A DNA stretch of 34,360 bases, taken from Gammaproteobacteria bacterium (GTDB taxonomy: Bacteria > Pseudomonadota > Gammaproteobacteria > JAJDOJ01). The notes under the pieces were generated by a model. That model made no database searches and was not told the DNA's origin. It worked only from the letters and a program-made list of their open reading frames with translations. The stretch covers positions 1-34,360 of the forward strand of contig JAJDOJ010000186.1 of the NCBI GenBank assembly GCA_022340215.1. The letters are read 5' to 3'. A program made the translations under genes and the position numbers. Below are positions 22,758 to 29,742 of this stretch, one piece after another (position 1 is the stretch's first letter; each line of letters begins with the position of its first letter).

Positions 22758-23678
22758 TCAGCGCTCGGGTGCGTCCCGGGCCGTCCTGTCGGGGAGGCGC
22801 ATCCTCGCTAGCGTCGCGCGGTTGTCGCCCAATTGGTGCAAAAGGAGTCCGGACAGGATCATCGCGCATCCCGCCATCACCCCCGATTGCAGGTGTTCAC
22901 CATTGAGCGCCGCACCGAGCAGGACCGCGAGGACGGGCGTGACCAGTGCAATCAGCGCGACCGATGTCGAGGACAGCCGGACGAGGATGTAATAGAACAG
23001 GATAAATCCCAGCACGGAACCGAAAACCGCCAGATAGGCGATCGACAACCCGGTACGCACGGGCACTGTCACCGGCACGGATTCCCCGGCGATCCAGAAT
23101 GTCACCGCGAACAGGGGAAAGGAGAACAGCAGGCCCCCGGTCGTGGACGTCAGTGCCGGCAACCTGGCGTCGATCCGCTTGACCAGCACCATGCTGAGCG
23201 AGTAGAGCGACACGCTGGCGATGACGCCGAGTACGCCCTTCCATCCGTCGTCACCCAAGCGCAGTTCCGACTCGAACACGACGGCGAGACCGAGAATCCC
23301 GACGAGGATGCCGCCGATCTTCAGGATGGTGAAGTTCTTCTCGTCGAGCCACAGTGCGCCGAGCACGCTGACCAGTAAAGGCGACAGGCCGAACACCACC
23401 GACACCAGCCCGGATGCAATGAACTGTGCGCCCCAGTAGACGGTCATCATGGCGCCGAAGATCCCCAGCGTGGCCGCGCCGTAGGTCATCAGCGCGTCGG
23501 GGCGCCATGGCAGCCGACGACGCAGTATCGCCATCAAGGCAAGGCACAACACCAGACTGAGGGTCATGCGCGCCGAGACACCGAAGAGAAAACCCGTGCC
23601 CTCGCCGCTCCACTTGATCGCGAGCGGTGTCGTGGACCAGATGAGCACAACGCCGATGTAGGCCGCCGAAACTTGCAT
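22758..23678 (-). CDS. EamA-family (DMT superfamily) transporter
   Basis: Inner-membrane transporter of 306 residues with ten predicted TM helices in two EamA repeats. The first begins at YIGVVLIWSTTPLAIKWSGEG and runs through GAMMTVYWGAQFIASGLVSVVFGLSPLLVSVLGALWLDEK; the second runs through GVLGVIASVSLYSLSMVLVKRI to ALIALVTPVLAVLLGAALNGEHL. The motif SPLL...LGALWLDE is typical for drug/metabolite exporters. Substrate unknown (amino-acid or metabolite efflux are common guesses). The start is set at the Met before QVSAAYIG; the upstream in-frame 44 codons run through a terminator-like hairpin and are not homologous. Confidence 0.88.
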   Translation of the reverse strand: MQVSAAYIGVVLIWSTTPLAIKWSGEGTGFLFGVSARMTLSLVLCLALMAILRRRLPWRPDALMTYGAATLGIFGAMMTVYWGAQFIASGLVSVVFGLSPLLVSVLGALWLDEKNFTILKIGGILVGILGLAVVFESELRLGDDGWKGVLGVIASVSLYSLSMVLVKRIDARLPALTSTTGGLLFSFPLFAVTFWIAGESVPVTVPVRTGLSIAYLAVFGSVLGFILFYYILVRLSSTSVALIALVTPVLAVLLGAALNGEHLQSGVMAGCAMILSGLLLHQLGDNRATLARMRLPDRTARDAPER

Positions 23679-23700
23679 TTTTTGCCGGTTCTGGATTGGT

Positions 23701-23740
23701 GAAACGAAAAAGGCCGCAGCGGTTGCCCGTCTGCGGCCTT
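23701..23740 (-). terminator. Intrinsic-terminator-like hairpin in the EamA gene leader
   Basis: Read on the reverse strand, AAGGCCGCAG (from 23740) pairs perfectly with CTGCGGCCTT (to 23710) around an 11-nt loop and is followed at once by TTTTTCGTTTC: a textbook intrinsic terminator. It lies only 23 bp before the EamA start codon, and no reverse-strand gene is seen upstream that it could end, so it may be an attenuator. Confidence 0.65.
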
Positions 23741-24044
23741 CAAGGGATCGGTGAATGCCAAAGTCGTTTCTAGACTCGACTCCTCCCCTGGCGCACGGGC
23801 GGGTTCGCATCGCGCCAGCGGCGCGCTACGACCATCCAATGTGTCTTTCGCAGGAGAATGGAATTCATTCGTCGTATTGTGCGGGGAACACATGGAATGT
23901 CAAGCTTGGAAATCTCCGCAAACGCCTGTGGTCGGGAACAAGACGAAACCGGTTTGGCATATCGTGTCGCCGGAGGCGGAATCGACCGCTGTGAGCAGGA
24001 TCCGAACTGTCCAACGAAACCAAACCGATCGGGAGAATACATCG
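23741..24044. other. Divergent leader region between EamA and DUF3313 genes
   Basis: No gene is seen. On the reverse strand a 32-codon frame (23868 to 23770, with Trp at positions 11 and 18) ends about 30 nt before the terminator-like hairpin. It could be read as a leader peptide, but it is part of a longer open frame and has no tandem regulatory codons. Forward frames have no homology. Confidence 0.25.
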
Positions 24045-24647
24045 ATGCGCGCTGCACAATTGATTCTCTTCCTTCTGTTGCTCGGTCTACTCGCGTCATG
24101 CGCCAACACACGTCAGGCCAGGGACGTTCAGCCGAGCGGATTTCTCGGCGCCGACGCCGCGAAACTTCAGAAGGGCGGCAAGGGGAGGCCGGCGCGCTAC
24201 TATTCGAGGCCCGGTGTCGACTGGTCGAAGTACGATAAGATGCTGCTGGACCCGGTGACATTCTGGGATGCTCCCGACGGCAAGGATCGCGGCATCTCCC
24301 AGCATGACGCGCAGCAGGTCGTCAATTATTTTCACGACCTGATCAACTCGACCTTCTCCAAGGAGATCGAAATGGTGGATTCCCCGCAACCCGGAACCAT
24401 TCGGGCAAAGGTCGCCATTACCAAGTTAGAGAAATCGCATGTGGTTCTAGATCTCATATCAACCGTCGAACCCCAGGCGCCTTTGCGAGCTGCAGAAACG
24501 GCCTTCCTGCCCGGAGGTCAAGTAGGATACCGGGACGCACCTGTCGGTTCGACGGCCGGTTCCGTTTCGGGGAGCGTGCCGGCCGCGGGACACGTCTCGT
24601 ATAATCCGCCGCTCACGACTCGAGGTCGACGGGACGGTCGACAATAG
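24045..24647 (+). CDS. DUF3313-like lipoprotein, C-terminus divergent or truncated
   Basis: 200-residue predicted lipoprotein. Signal with lipobox LLGLLASC (Cys19), then TRQARDVQPSGFLGADAAKLQKGGKG, YSRPGVDWSKYDKMLLDPVTFWD, HDAQQVVNYFHDLINSTFSKEIEMVDSPQPGTIRAKVAITKLEKSHVVLDLISTVEPQ: this matches the DUF3313 family up to about residue 140. The normal C-terminal part with a second beta-sheet half (roughly the last 60-70 residues in relatives) is not recognisable; instead there is a Gly/Pro/Arg-rich tail. This suggests truncation by deletion or frameshift, possibly still expressed. GGGAG lies 9 nt before the ATG. Outer-membrane location and unknown function are inferred. Confidence 0.65.
   Translation: MRAAQLILFLLLLGLLASCANTRQARDVQPSGFLGADAAKLQKGGKGRPARYYSRPGVDWSKYDKMLLDPVTFWDAPDGKDRGISQHDAQQVVNYFHDLINSTFSKEIEMVDSPQPGTIRAKVAITKLEKSHVVLDLISTVEPQAPLRAAETAFLPGGQVGYRDAPVGSTAGSVSGSVPAAGHVSYNPPLTTRGRRDGRQ
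24600..24605 (+). promoter_or_regulatory. Candidate -10 box upstream of the glycine-zipper gene
   Basis: A perfect TATAAT lies inside the non-homologous tail of the DUF3313 gene, about 70 bp before the next start codon. No good -35 is seen at 16-18 bp. Confidence 0.25.
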
Positions 24648-24672
24648 ACATGGAAACTTCGAGAGGATCATG

Positions 24673-25161
24673 ATGAACAAGACCCTGACGGCCCTGGGGC
24701 TGGCGATCGCAACGGGAATTGCCGCAAGCTCGGCGTTGGCCAGCGCCATCGTCTATCCCGCCAAGGGCCAGAGCAACGAGCAGATGGAAAAGGACAAGTC
24801 GGAGTGTTACGGCTGGGCCCAGCAGCAGTCCGGGTTCGATCCGGCGAATCCCCCGAAGGTCACCGTGCAACAGGCACAAAGCGGTTCCACCGGCCGGGGT
24901 GTCGCGGGAGGCGCCGCTCGTGGAGCGGCGCTTGGGGCCATCGGCGGAGCCATTGCGGGCAACGCCGGCAAGGGAGCGGCTATCGGCGCGGCGACGGGCG
25001 GCGCCTTCGGGGGCATGCGCAGCCGGCAGTCGACGCGACACGCCCAGAACCAGTACGAACAGCAGGTCCAGCAACAGCAGGCGCAGATCGACAAGCTTCG
25101 TGACACCTACGACAGGGCCTTCAAAGCCTGCATGAGCGGGCGCGGCTACACCATCAACTGA
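24673..25161 (+). CDS. Glycine-zipper exported protein (YMGG-like)
   Basis: 162-residue predicted periplasmic or outer-membrane protein. Signal peptide (TLTALGLAIATGIAASSALA), then VYPAKGQSNEQMEKDKSECYGWAQQQSGFDP, a motif shared with small envelope proteins, a glycine-zipper segment (GGAARGAALGAIGGAIAG, then NAGKGAAIGAATGGAFGG, about 75-115) likely to insert in membrane, and a Gln-rich coiled-coil (NQYEQQVQQQQAQIDKLRDTYDRAFKACMSGRGYTIN). Two Cys residues (ECYGW and KACMSGRGY) flank the domain and could form a disulfide. Two adjacent ATGs exist; the second is chosen because AGGA is 5 nt upstream. Function unknown; related proteins are stress or envelope factors. Confidence 0.8.
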   Translation: MNKTLTALGLAIATGIAASSALASAIVYPAKGQSNEQMEKDKSECYGWAQQQSGFDPANPPKVTVQQAQSGSTGRGVAGGAARGAALGAIGGAIAGNAGKGAAIGAATGGAFGGMRSRQSTRHAQNQYEQQVQQQQAQIDKLRDTYDRAFKACMSGRGYTIN

Positions 25162-25187
25162 TGCGGCACCAAGGAGACAAAGGCAAG

Positions 25188-25613
25188 ATGATCAGGACGG
25201 CAATCTCGGCGCTGCTTGCGTCGACAGCGGTGGGGAATATCGCACTCGCGGGGGACTTCGACGGTGAGAAGCCGCTGGTGTGCTCATCGATCCAGGCCAT
25301 CGAGTGTGCGATCGGAGATTGCTCCCTGGGGCTCGCCGAGGACATCGACGCCCCGCAGTTCTTTCGGATCGATTTCAATGCCGGGACCATCGAGACGATC
25401 GCACAGGGAGAGCACAAGCGAATCTCGAAGATAAAACACCGCGACACCCTCCAGGGCAAGTTCGTGCTGCAGGGCGCCGAGGATGGGGACGACATGGACA
25501 ACCCGGGTGTGGCCTGGAGTCTTGCCATCGACTCGGAATCGGGAAACATGGTGCTTACCGCTTCCGGTGACGAGGTGGGATTCATCATGTTCGGGGCCTG
25601 CACCACCCTTTGA
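25188..25613 (+). CDS. Hypothetical exported protein
   Basis: 141 residues. A cleavable signal peptide (IRTAISALLASTAVGNIALA) is followed by a mature domain with four Cys residues: VCSSIQAIECAIGDCSLG and FGACTTL at the end. Family not recognised. Predicted beta-rich fold with repeated polar strands (FFRIDFNAGTIETIAQGEHKRISKIKHRDTLQGKFVLQG). The start is the ATG at 25188 with AAGGAG about 11 nt upstream; an ATG at 25161 adds nine residues before the signal. It lies 26 bp after the glycine-zipper gene, so the two are probably co-transcribed. Likely periplasmic; no function proposed. Confidence 0.65.
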   Translation: MIRTAISALLASTAVGNIALAGDFDGEKPLVCSSIQAIECAIGDCSLGLAEDIDAPQFFRIDFNAGTIETIAQGEHKRISKIKHRDTLQGKFVLQGAEDGDDMDNPGVAWSLAIDSESGNMVLTASGDEVGFIMFGACTTL

Positions 25614-25831
25614 CTGGAATCAAGATCGGACTCGAACTCGCATTCTCATCGGTATTCTCAGTTCCTCCCGATCTTCGTGACCTCCGACCCAAAAACCTTG
25701 TTGCAATTGACGAGATGCGCAATCCAAAGGTGCTGACACCCGGGCTTTTTGTTTCCGGCGGTAGAAGCCCACGTGACCGTTCAGGCGAAATGCAGAATGT
25801 TGAACTAGACTCGCAACTCTGACCCAGGCGA

Positions 25832-26323
25832 TCAGGCGAGATAGGTCCTGGCCATCGGATCGACCCGCTCGATCAGCTCAACCGCCATCGGGATGCGGTG
25901 CGTCGGGATATCGAGTATCAGCAAACAACCCCGTGAGCCGATCCGCATCAGAAACGGGACGAGGTTCCTGTTGGGCATGTTGCGCGTAATAACCCCCGTG
26001 ACGATTGCGCCGAATGCCGCACCTGCCGCGGCCAGGTAGAGCCAGGTGCCGTTCGTTTCGGTCAGCGCTGACACGGGCGCATGGGCCGCCGCGAAGTAGC
26101 CGCCGAGTGCGCCGGCGAGTCCGCCCACACCCGCGCCGAGGATGACGCCGTGCCCCACGTCGGTGGTCTGTAGCAGGGTCGCCCTACGGATCCCCGCGAA
26201 TTCCTTCCGTCCCCGGTTGACCATGCATATGTGACGTCTGGACATGCCAGCCTCGAGCAACCGATCCATCAGCCGGGGGCAGCGGCTCGAATCGGGCAGA
26301 AGGCAGTAGAGCGTCTTGCGCAT
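25832..26323 (-). CDS. Glycine-zipper membrane protein (DUF1269-like)
   Basis: 163 residues. The N-terminal 60 residues look like a nucleotide- or ligand-binding-like alpha/beta unit (TLYCLLPDSSRCPRLMDRLLEAGMSRRHICMVNR), followed by a conserved LLQTTDVGHGVILGAGVGGLAGALGGYFAA membrane hairpin and a second TM segment (WLYLAAAGAAFGAIVTGVI). A soluble C-terminal part ends ILDIPTHRIPMAVELIERVDP. This order, with its Leu-Leu-Gln-x-(T/S)-Asp turn before the Gly-rich helix, is what I recall for small inner-membrane proteins annotated DUF1269. Function unknown; relatives are often stress-related. Divergent from the prp operon, with 200 bp between the starts. Confidence 0.7.
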   Translation of the reverse strand: MRKTLYCLLPDSSRCPRLMDRLLEAGMSRRHICMVNRGRKEFAGIRRATLLQTTDVGHGVILGAGVGGLAGALGGYFAAAHAPVSALTETNGTWLYLAAAGAAFGAIVTGVITRNMPNRNLVPFLMRIGSRGCLLILDIPTHRIPMAVELIERVDPMARTYLA

Positions 26324-26341
26324 AGGGTGGTGCCGATATCA

Positions 26342-26369
26342 TTGACACAGTCCGGTATATTGCTAGAAA
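26342..26369 (+). promoter_or_regulatory. Candidate sigma70 promoter of the prp operon
   Basis: A perfect -35 TTGACA (26342-26347) is followed after 16 bp by TAGAAA (26364-26369), four of six -10 bases. It points towards prpB', giving a leader of about 145 nt. No sigma54 (GG-N10-GC) element typical of PrpR-controlled promoters was found. Confidence 0.35.
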
Positions 26370-26432
26370 GGAATTGAGCAAGACGCATGCCGATGGATGG
26401 GGTGCCCCGATCGGGTCGTTTGCGCCATATCA

Positions 26433-26469
26433 GGCACCTCTACGGTGCGGCACCGACACAATCCGGTGC
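26433..26469. promoter_or_regulatory. Cluster of GGTGC/GCACC half-sites upstream of prpB'
   Basis: GGCACC (26433-26438), then the perfect palindrome CGGTGC-G-GCACCG (26443-26455), then CGGTGC (26464-26469). Four related half-sites lie in 37 bp between the candidate promoter and prpB', as expected for an operator of a dimeric regulator. No regulator gene is present in the window. Confidence 0.35.
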
Positions 26470-26523
26470 AGTCTTAACAGCAACCGTATCCGCGGCGGGC
26501 AATAACGCCGCATGGAGTGATCG

Positions 26524-26697
26524 ATGCCGTCGACTGTCACGCCGGGCGCGAGGTTCCGAACCGCGATTCGGGATGAACGGCCATTACAGAACGTGATCGT
26601 TGACATGCAGACCCGCCAGGCGTTGTACGAGCGCCTCGACTATTACCGATACGAGCATCGCCTGGACGACGGTGGCGAACCGGGAGAAGGAGAATGA
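26524..26697 (+). pseudogene. prpB: prpB' : methylisocitrate lyase with the catalytic core deleted in frame
   Basis: 57-codon reading frame made of the two ends of PrpB. Residues 1-22 (TPGARFRTAIRDERPLQ) match the N-terminus that in E. coli PrpB reads SPGKAFRAALTKENPLQ. Residues 23-49 ([20 protein letters not shown] and on to RLDD) match its C-terminus (SVIDTMQTRNELYESINYYQ and on to KLD). About 230-240 residues between them, including the whole TIM barrel and catalytic Cys, are missing, and the junction is in frame. GGAG lies 6 nt before the ATG, and the stop overlaps the prpC start (ATGA), so translation signals are intact. It cannot cleave methylisocitrate. It may survive as a coupling leader for prpC, be a recent deletion, or be an assembly collapse. 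Confidence 0.85.
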
Positions 26698-27851
26698 CGG
26701 AATCCGGCAGGCCGGACGGGACACTGGGCTCGCGAAAACGCTCGGTGGCCTTGTCCGGCCAGGTGGCGGGGAACACCGCGATCTGCACCGTCGGGCACTC
26801 GGGTGATGACCTGCATTATCGCGGATACGACATCCTCGACCTGGCGCGTGAGGCGACCTTCGAGGAGGTGGCGTGGCTGCTGCTTCGCGGCGAACTGCCG
26901 GACGGGTCGACACTGGCGGCGTATCGCCGCAGACTGCTGGACCTGCGTGGCCTGCCCGGGCCCCTTTGTACCGTCCTCGAACAGCTGCCTGCCGCAACGC
27001 ATCCCATGGACGTCCTGCGGACCGGTGTGTCGGCCCTTGGGGTGTTGGAACCGGAGCCGGAAGCCCACAATACCGATGATGCGATGGCGATCTCGGACCG
27101 CCTGCTCGCCGTCATGGGGCCGATACTGCTGTACTGGTTTCATGCCGCTAGCGGGTGCCACATCGAGACATCCTGCGAGGAGTCCTCGATTGCAGGCAGC
27201 TTTCTGCGACTGTTGCACGACAAGCCGGTCGATCCGCGCGACCGCCGCGCCCTGGACCGTTCGCTGATCCTCTACGCCGAGCACGAGTTCAATGCCTCGA
27301 CGTTTACCGCACGCGTGATCGGGGGGACGGGTTCGGACATCTACTCCGCGATAACGGGTGCGATCGGTGCGCTGCGCGGTCCGCGACACGGCGGCGCCAA
27401 CGAGGCCGCCCTGGCAGTGGTGCAGCGATATTCAAACCCGGATCAGGCGGCGGAGGACATCGGTCGCAGACTGGAGAACAAGGAGATCGTCATGGGTTTC
27501 GGGCATCCCGTCTACACCCGTTCGGACCCGCGCAACCCGGTCATCAAGGAAATTGCGCGCGAACTCGGCGAACGGAAAGGCAATACGCTGCCGTTCCGTG
27601 TCGCCGAGGCCATCGAGGGGGTGATGAAGATGCGCAAGGGGATGTTCCCGAACCTGGACTGGTACTCGGCGCCGGCCTATCGGATGCTCGGCGTGCCGAC
27701 CGCGATGTTCACCCCGCTGTTTGCGATGGCCCGGGTGGCCGGCTGGTGCGCCCACGTGACGGAGCAGCGCAGCGACGGTCACATCATTCGCCCCAGCGCG
27801 AACTACACCGGCCCGGACCCGCGTCCCTATCCGCCGATCGAAGGGAGATGA
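26694..27851 (+). CDS. prpC: 2-methylcitrate synthase PrpC
   Basis: Condenses propionyl-CoA with oxaloacetate in the methylcitrate cycle; cytosolic. 385 residues, the short citrate-synthase type. Active-site elements are AEHEFNAST (His197), [11 protein letters not shown] (His232), GFGHPVY (His271) and NLDWYSAP (Asp322). [18 protein letters not shown] at the end and RGYDILDLA near the start are typical of PrpC rather than the TCA-cycle citrate synthase GltA, and the following prpD supports this. It overlaps prpB' and prpD by 4 bp each (ATGA), so the three form one coupled operon. Confidence 0.94.
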   Translation: MTESGRPDGTLGSRKRSVALSGQVAGNTAICTVGHSGDDLHYRGYDILDLAREATFEEVAWLLLRGELPDGSTLAAYRRRLLDLRGLPGPLCTVLEQLPAATHPMDVLRTGVSALGVLEPEPEAHNTDDAMAISDRLLAVMGPILLYWFHAASGCHIETSCEESSIAGSFLRLLHDKPVDPRDRRALDRSLILYAEHEFNASTFTARVIGGTGSDIYSAITGAIGALRGPRHGGANEAALAVVQRYSNPDQAAEDIGRRLENKEIVMGFGHPVYTRSDPRNPVIKEIARELGERKGNTLPFRVAEAIEGVMKMRKGMFPNLDWYSAPAYRMLGVPTAMFTPLFAMARVAGWCAHVTEQRSDGHIIRPSANYTGPDPRPYPPIEGR

Positions 27852-29296
27852 CCATACCACACAGGGACGACGCCAGGCAGGCGGATCTGCTGGACCGCAT
27901 CGCGGACTACGTCTGTGACTACGAGCCGTCCGGCGAAACGGCGCGCGAGACCGCGCGCCTGTGTCTGCTCGACGCCATGGCCTGCGCATTGCAGGCGCTC
28001 GATATTTCAGCCTGCGCCCGACTGCTCGGACCCGACGTTCCGGGAACCGTTGTACCCGACGGCATACCGGTTCCGGGGACGGGATTCCGCCTCGACCCGG
28101 TGACGGCGGCCTTCGACATCGGCATCCTCATCCGCTGGCTGGACTTCAACGACACCTGGTTGGCGGCCGAGTGGGGACACCCCTCCGACAATCTCGGTGG
28201 CGTCCTTGCCGTTGCCGACTACCGTGCGCGACGCGCCGCGCAGGAAGGCCACCATCCGCTTTCCGTCGACGACGTCTTGACGGCGATGATCAAGGCCTAC
28301 GAGATACAGGGCGTGATCGCACTGGAGAACAGCTTCAACCGGGTTGGCCTGGACCACGTCATGCTGGTCAAGGTGGCGACCGCCGCGGTCGCCACAGCCC
28401 TGCTGGCCGGGTCGAGGCGGGAAGTCGCCGCGGCGCTCTCACAGGCCTGGATCGACGGCCAGAGTCTGCGCGTCTACCGCCACGCCCCCGATACGGGGCC
28501 ACGGAAGTCCTGGGCTGCCGGTGACGCCACGAGCCGTGGCGTGCGCCTCGCGCTGTTGACACTTCGAGGCGAGCCGGGATATCCGGGCGCCCTGACCACA
28601 CCGGTCTGGGGATTCCAGGACGTTGCCTTCGGTGGCAATCCCCTCGTCGTCGATCGCGCTTTTGGTTCGTACGTGATCGAGAACATCCTGTTCAAGGTTG
28701 CCTTTCCGGCAGAGTTCCACGCCCAGACCGCCGTCGAATGCGCATTCGCGCTGCAAGCCGAGGTAGCGGGGCGGCTGGACGAGGTCGAGCGGGTGGAGAT
28801 CGCCTCCCAGGCCCCGGCACTGCGGATCATCGACAAGCATGGGCCGCTGCGCAACCCGGCGGACAGAGACCACTGTATTCAGTACATGGTGGCCGCGGGC
28901 CTGATCTTCGGTGAGCTTGACGCGTCGCATTACGAGGACGCGGTGGCGGCCGATCCGCGTATCGACGCCCTGCGGGAGAAGATGCAATGCACGGAGGACC
29001 CGAATTACAGCCGGGACTATCTCGCTCCCGAAAAGCGCGCCATCGCCAATGCCGTCCAGGTGTTCTTCCGTGACGGCTCCCGCACACGGAAGGTCGAGGT
29101 CGAGTATCCGCTGGGCCATCCCCGCCGCAGGACCGAGGCGCTCCCCCTGCTGCGCGAGAAATTCGAGTCCAGCGTCAGACGCCGCTACCCACCCGCGCAG
29201 GCTGACCGGATCCGGGAGATCTGTTCGGACACCGAAGCGCTAAGGGCAATGCGCGCCGACGAATTCATGGACCTGTTCACCAGCACCGAAATTTAG
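27848..29296 (+). CDS. prpD: 2-methylcitrate dehydratase PrpD
   Basis: Dehydrates 2-methylcitrate to 2-methyl-cis-aconitate. 482 residues, full length. The conserved block is [20 protein letters not shown] (about 99-118), followed by [78 protein letters not shown] and [20 protein letters not shown]. The start is the ATG overlapping the prpC stop; the frame is open much further upstream through prpC but that is a shadow. With prpB' inactive, the cycle in this operon stops at methylisocitrate unless a lyase (PrpB or ICL) is encoded elsewhere. REP-like palindrome copy 4 starts 8 bp after the stop. Confidence 0.94.
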   Translation: MTIPHRDDARQADLLDRIADYVCDYEPSGETARETARLCLLDAMACALQALDISACARLLGPDVPGTVVPDGIPVPGTGFRLDPVTAAFDIGILIRWLDFNDTWLAAEWGHPSDNLGGVLAVADYRARRAAQEGHHPLSVDDVLTAMIKAYEIQGVIALENSFNRVGLDHVMLVKVATAAVATALLAGSRREVAAALSQAWIDGQSLRVYRHAPDTGPRKSWAAGDATSRGVRLALLTLRGEPGYPGALTTPVWGFQDVAFGGNPLVVDRAFGSYVIENILFKVAFPAEFHAQTAVECAFALQAEVAGRLDEVERVEIASQAPALRIIDKHGPLRNPADRDHCIQYMVAAGLIFGELDASHYEDAVAADPRIDALREKMQCTEDPNYSRDYLAPEKRAIANAVQVFFRDGSRTRKVEVEYPLGHPRRRTEALPLLREKFESSVRRRYPPAQADRIREICSDTEALRAMRADEFMDLFTSTEI

Positions 29297-29304
29297 TACC
29301 CGCA

Positions 29305-29331
29305 GGGTGGACAAGTGCAGCGCAGTCCTCC
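29305..29331. repeat. REP-like palindrome, copy 4
   Basis: GGGTGGACAAGTGCAGCGCA followed by GTCCTCC; the GGTGGAC arm matches the other copies and the second arm has one change. It faces copy 5 and the two bracket the caspase/FGE remnant. Confidence 0.6.
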
Positions 29332-29335
29332 ATAG

Positions 29336-29512
29336 CCGGGATTTCCGGGTCGCGACTTCCTGCAGAAGGCCCTGCACATGAGCCAGATCTTGGCGTGGAC
29401 ACGCCAGATGACGTCGAACCACGTCCTGTTCCGGTTCGACAGCTGTTTCTCGGGCACCGTGCTGCAGAGCAAGGCGGTTCGGCAACCCCGCCGCATCAGC
29501 AAGAAGACGTGA
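29336..29512 (+). pseudogene. Remnant of a caspase-family (peptidase C14) gene
   Basis: An open stretch of about 58 codons reads PGFPGRDFLQKALHMSQILA and then WTRQMTSNHVLFRFDSCFSG TVLQSKA up to a stop at 29510. This is the segment around the catalytic Cys of bacterial caspase-like proteases, which I recall as GFLQKALSMNQILAWARQ...HVLFLFDSCFSGT. The DSCFSG active-site motif is intact. The first part of the domain, with the catalytic His, is absent and no start with a ribosome-binding site is present; upstream is only prpD and a palindromic repeat. An internal ATG at 29378 would make only 44 residues. I call it a decayed fragment. Confidence 0.7.
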
Positions 29513-29519
29513 ATGCCGA

Positions 29520-29669
29520 TGGCCGGCGTGTCGCACGGGGCTGATCCTGGGCCAACGTCCCGCGCTGGGTGCGATCGGCCAACCGCAACAGGAACACGCC
29601 GAACAACCGGGACGACAAGCCTGGTTTCCGTCTCGCCCAGTCCACCGGGTTTGTGTCTTGCGTTCGATT
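29520..29669 (+). pseudogene. Remnant C-terminus of an FGE/C-type-lectin-fold protein (DGR-target-like)
   Basis: In a different frame from the caspase piece, 29527 onwards reads RVARG-stop-SWANVPRWVRSANRNRNTPNN, then RDDKPGFRLAQS. This matches the end of formylglycine-generating-enzyme/SUMF-type domains (RVLRGGSWNNNPRNVRSANR...GFRLAR), with the second Gly of RGGSW changed to TGA. The Asn-rich AAC-codon stretch is the kind of variable region diversified by diversity-generating retroelements. Caspase plus FGE-like C-terminus in one protein is a known combination, so both pieces probably come from one gene that lost its middle and start. Confidence 0.65.
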
Positions 29670-29700
29670 GGTGGACTGCGCTATCGCTTGTCCACCCTAC
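29670..29700. repeat. REP-like palindrome, copy 5
   Basis: GGTGGAC (29670-29676) and GTCCACC (29690-29696) around TGCGCTATCGCTT, then CTAC. Almost identical to copy 1 at 4840-4871 and inverted relative to copy 4. Confidence 0.65.
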
Positions 29701-29742
29701 AATTTTTAAAATCCACGTGGCTCACTTCTGGAGAGTCGACCA

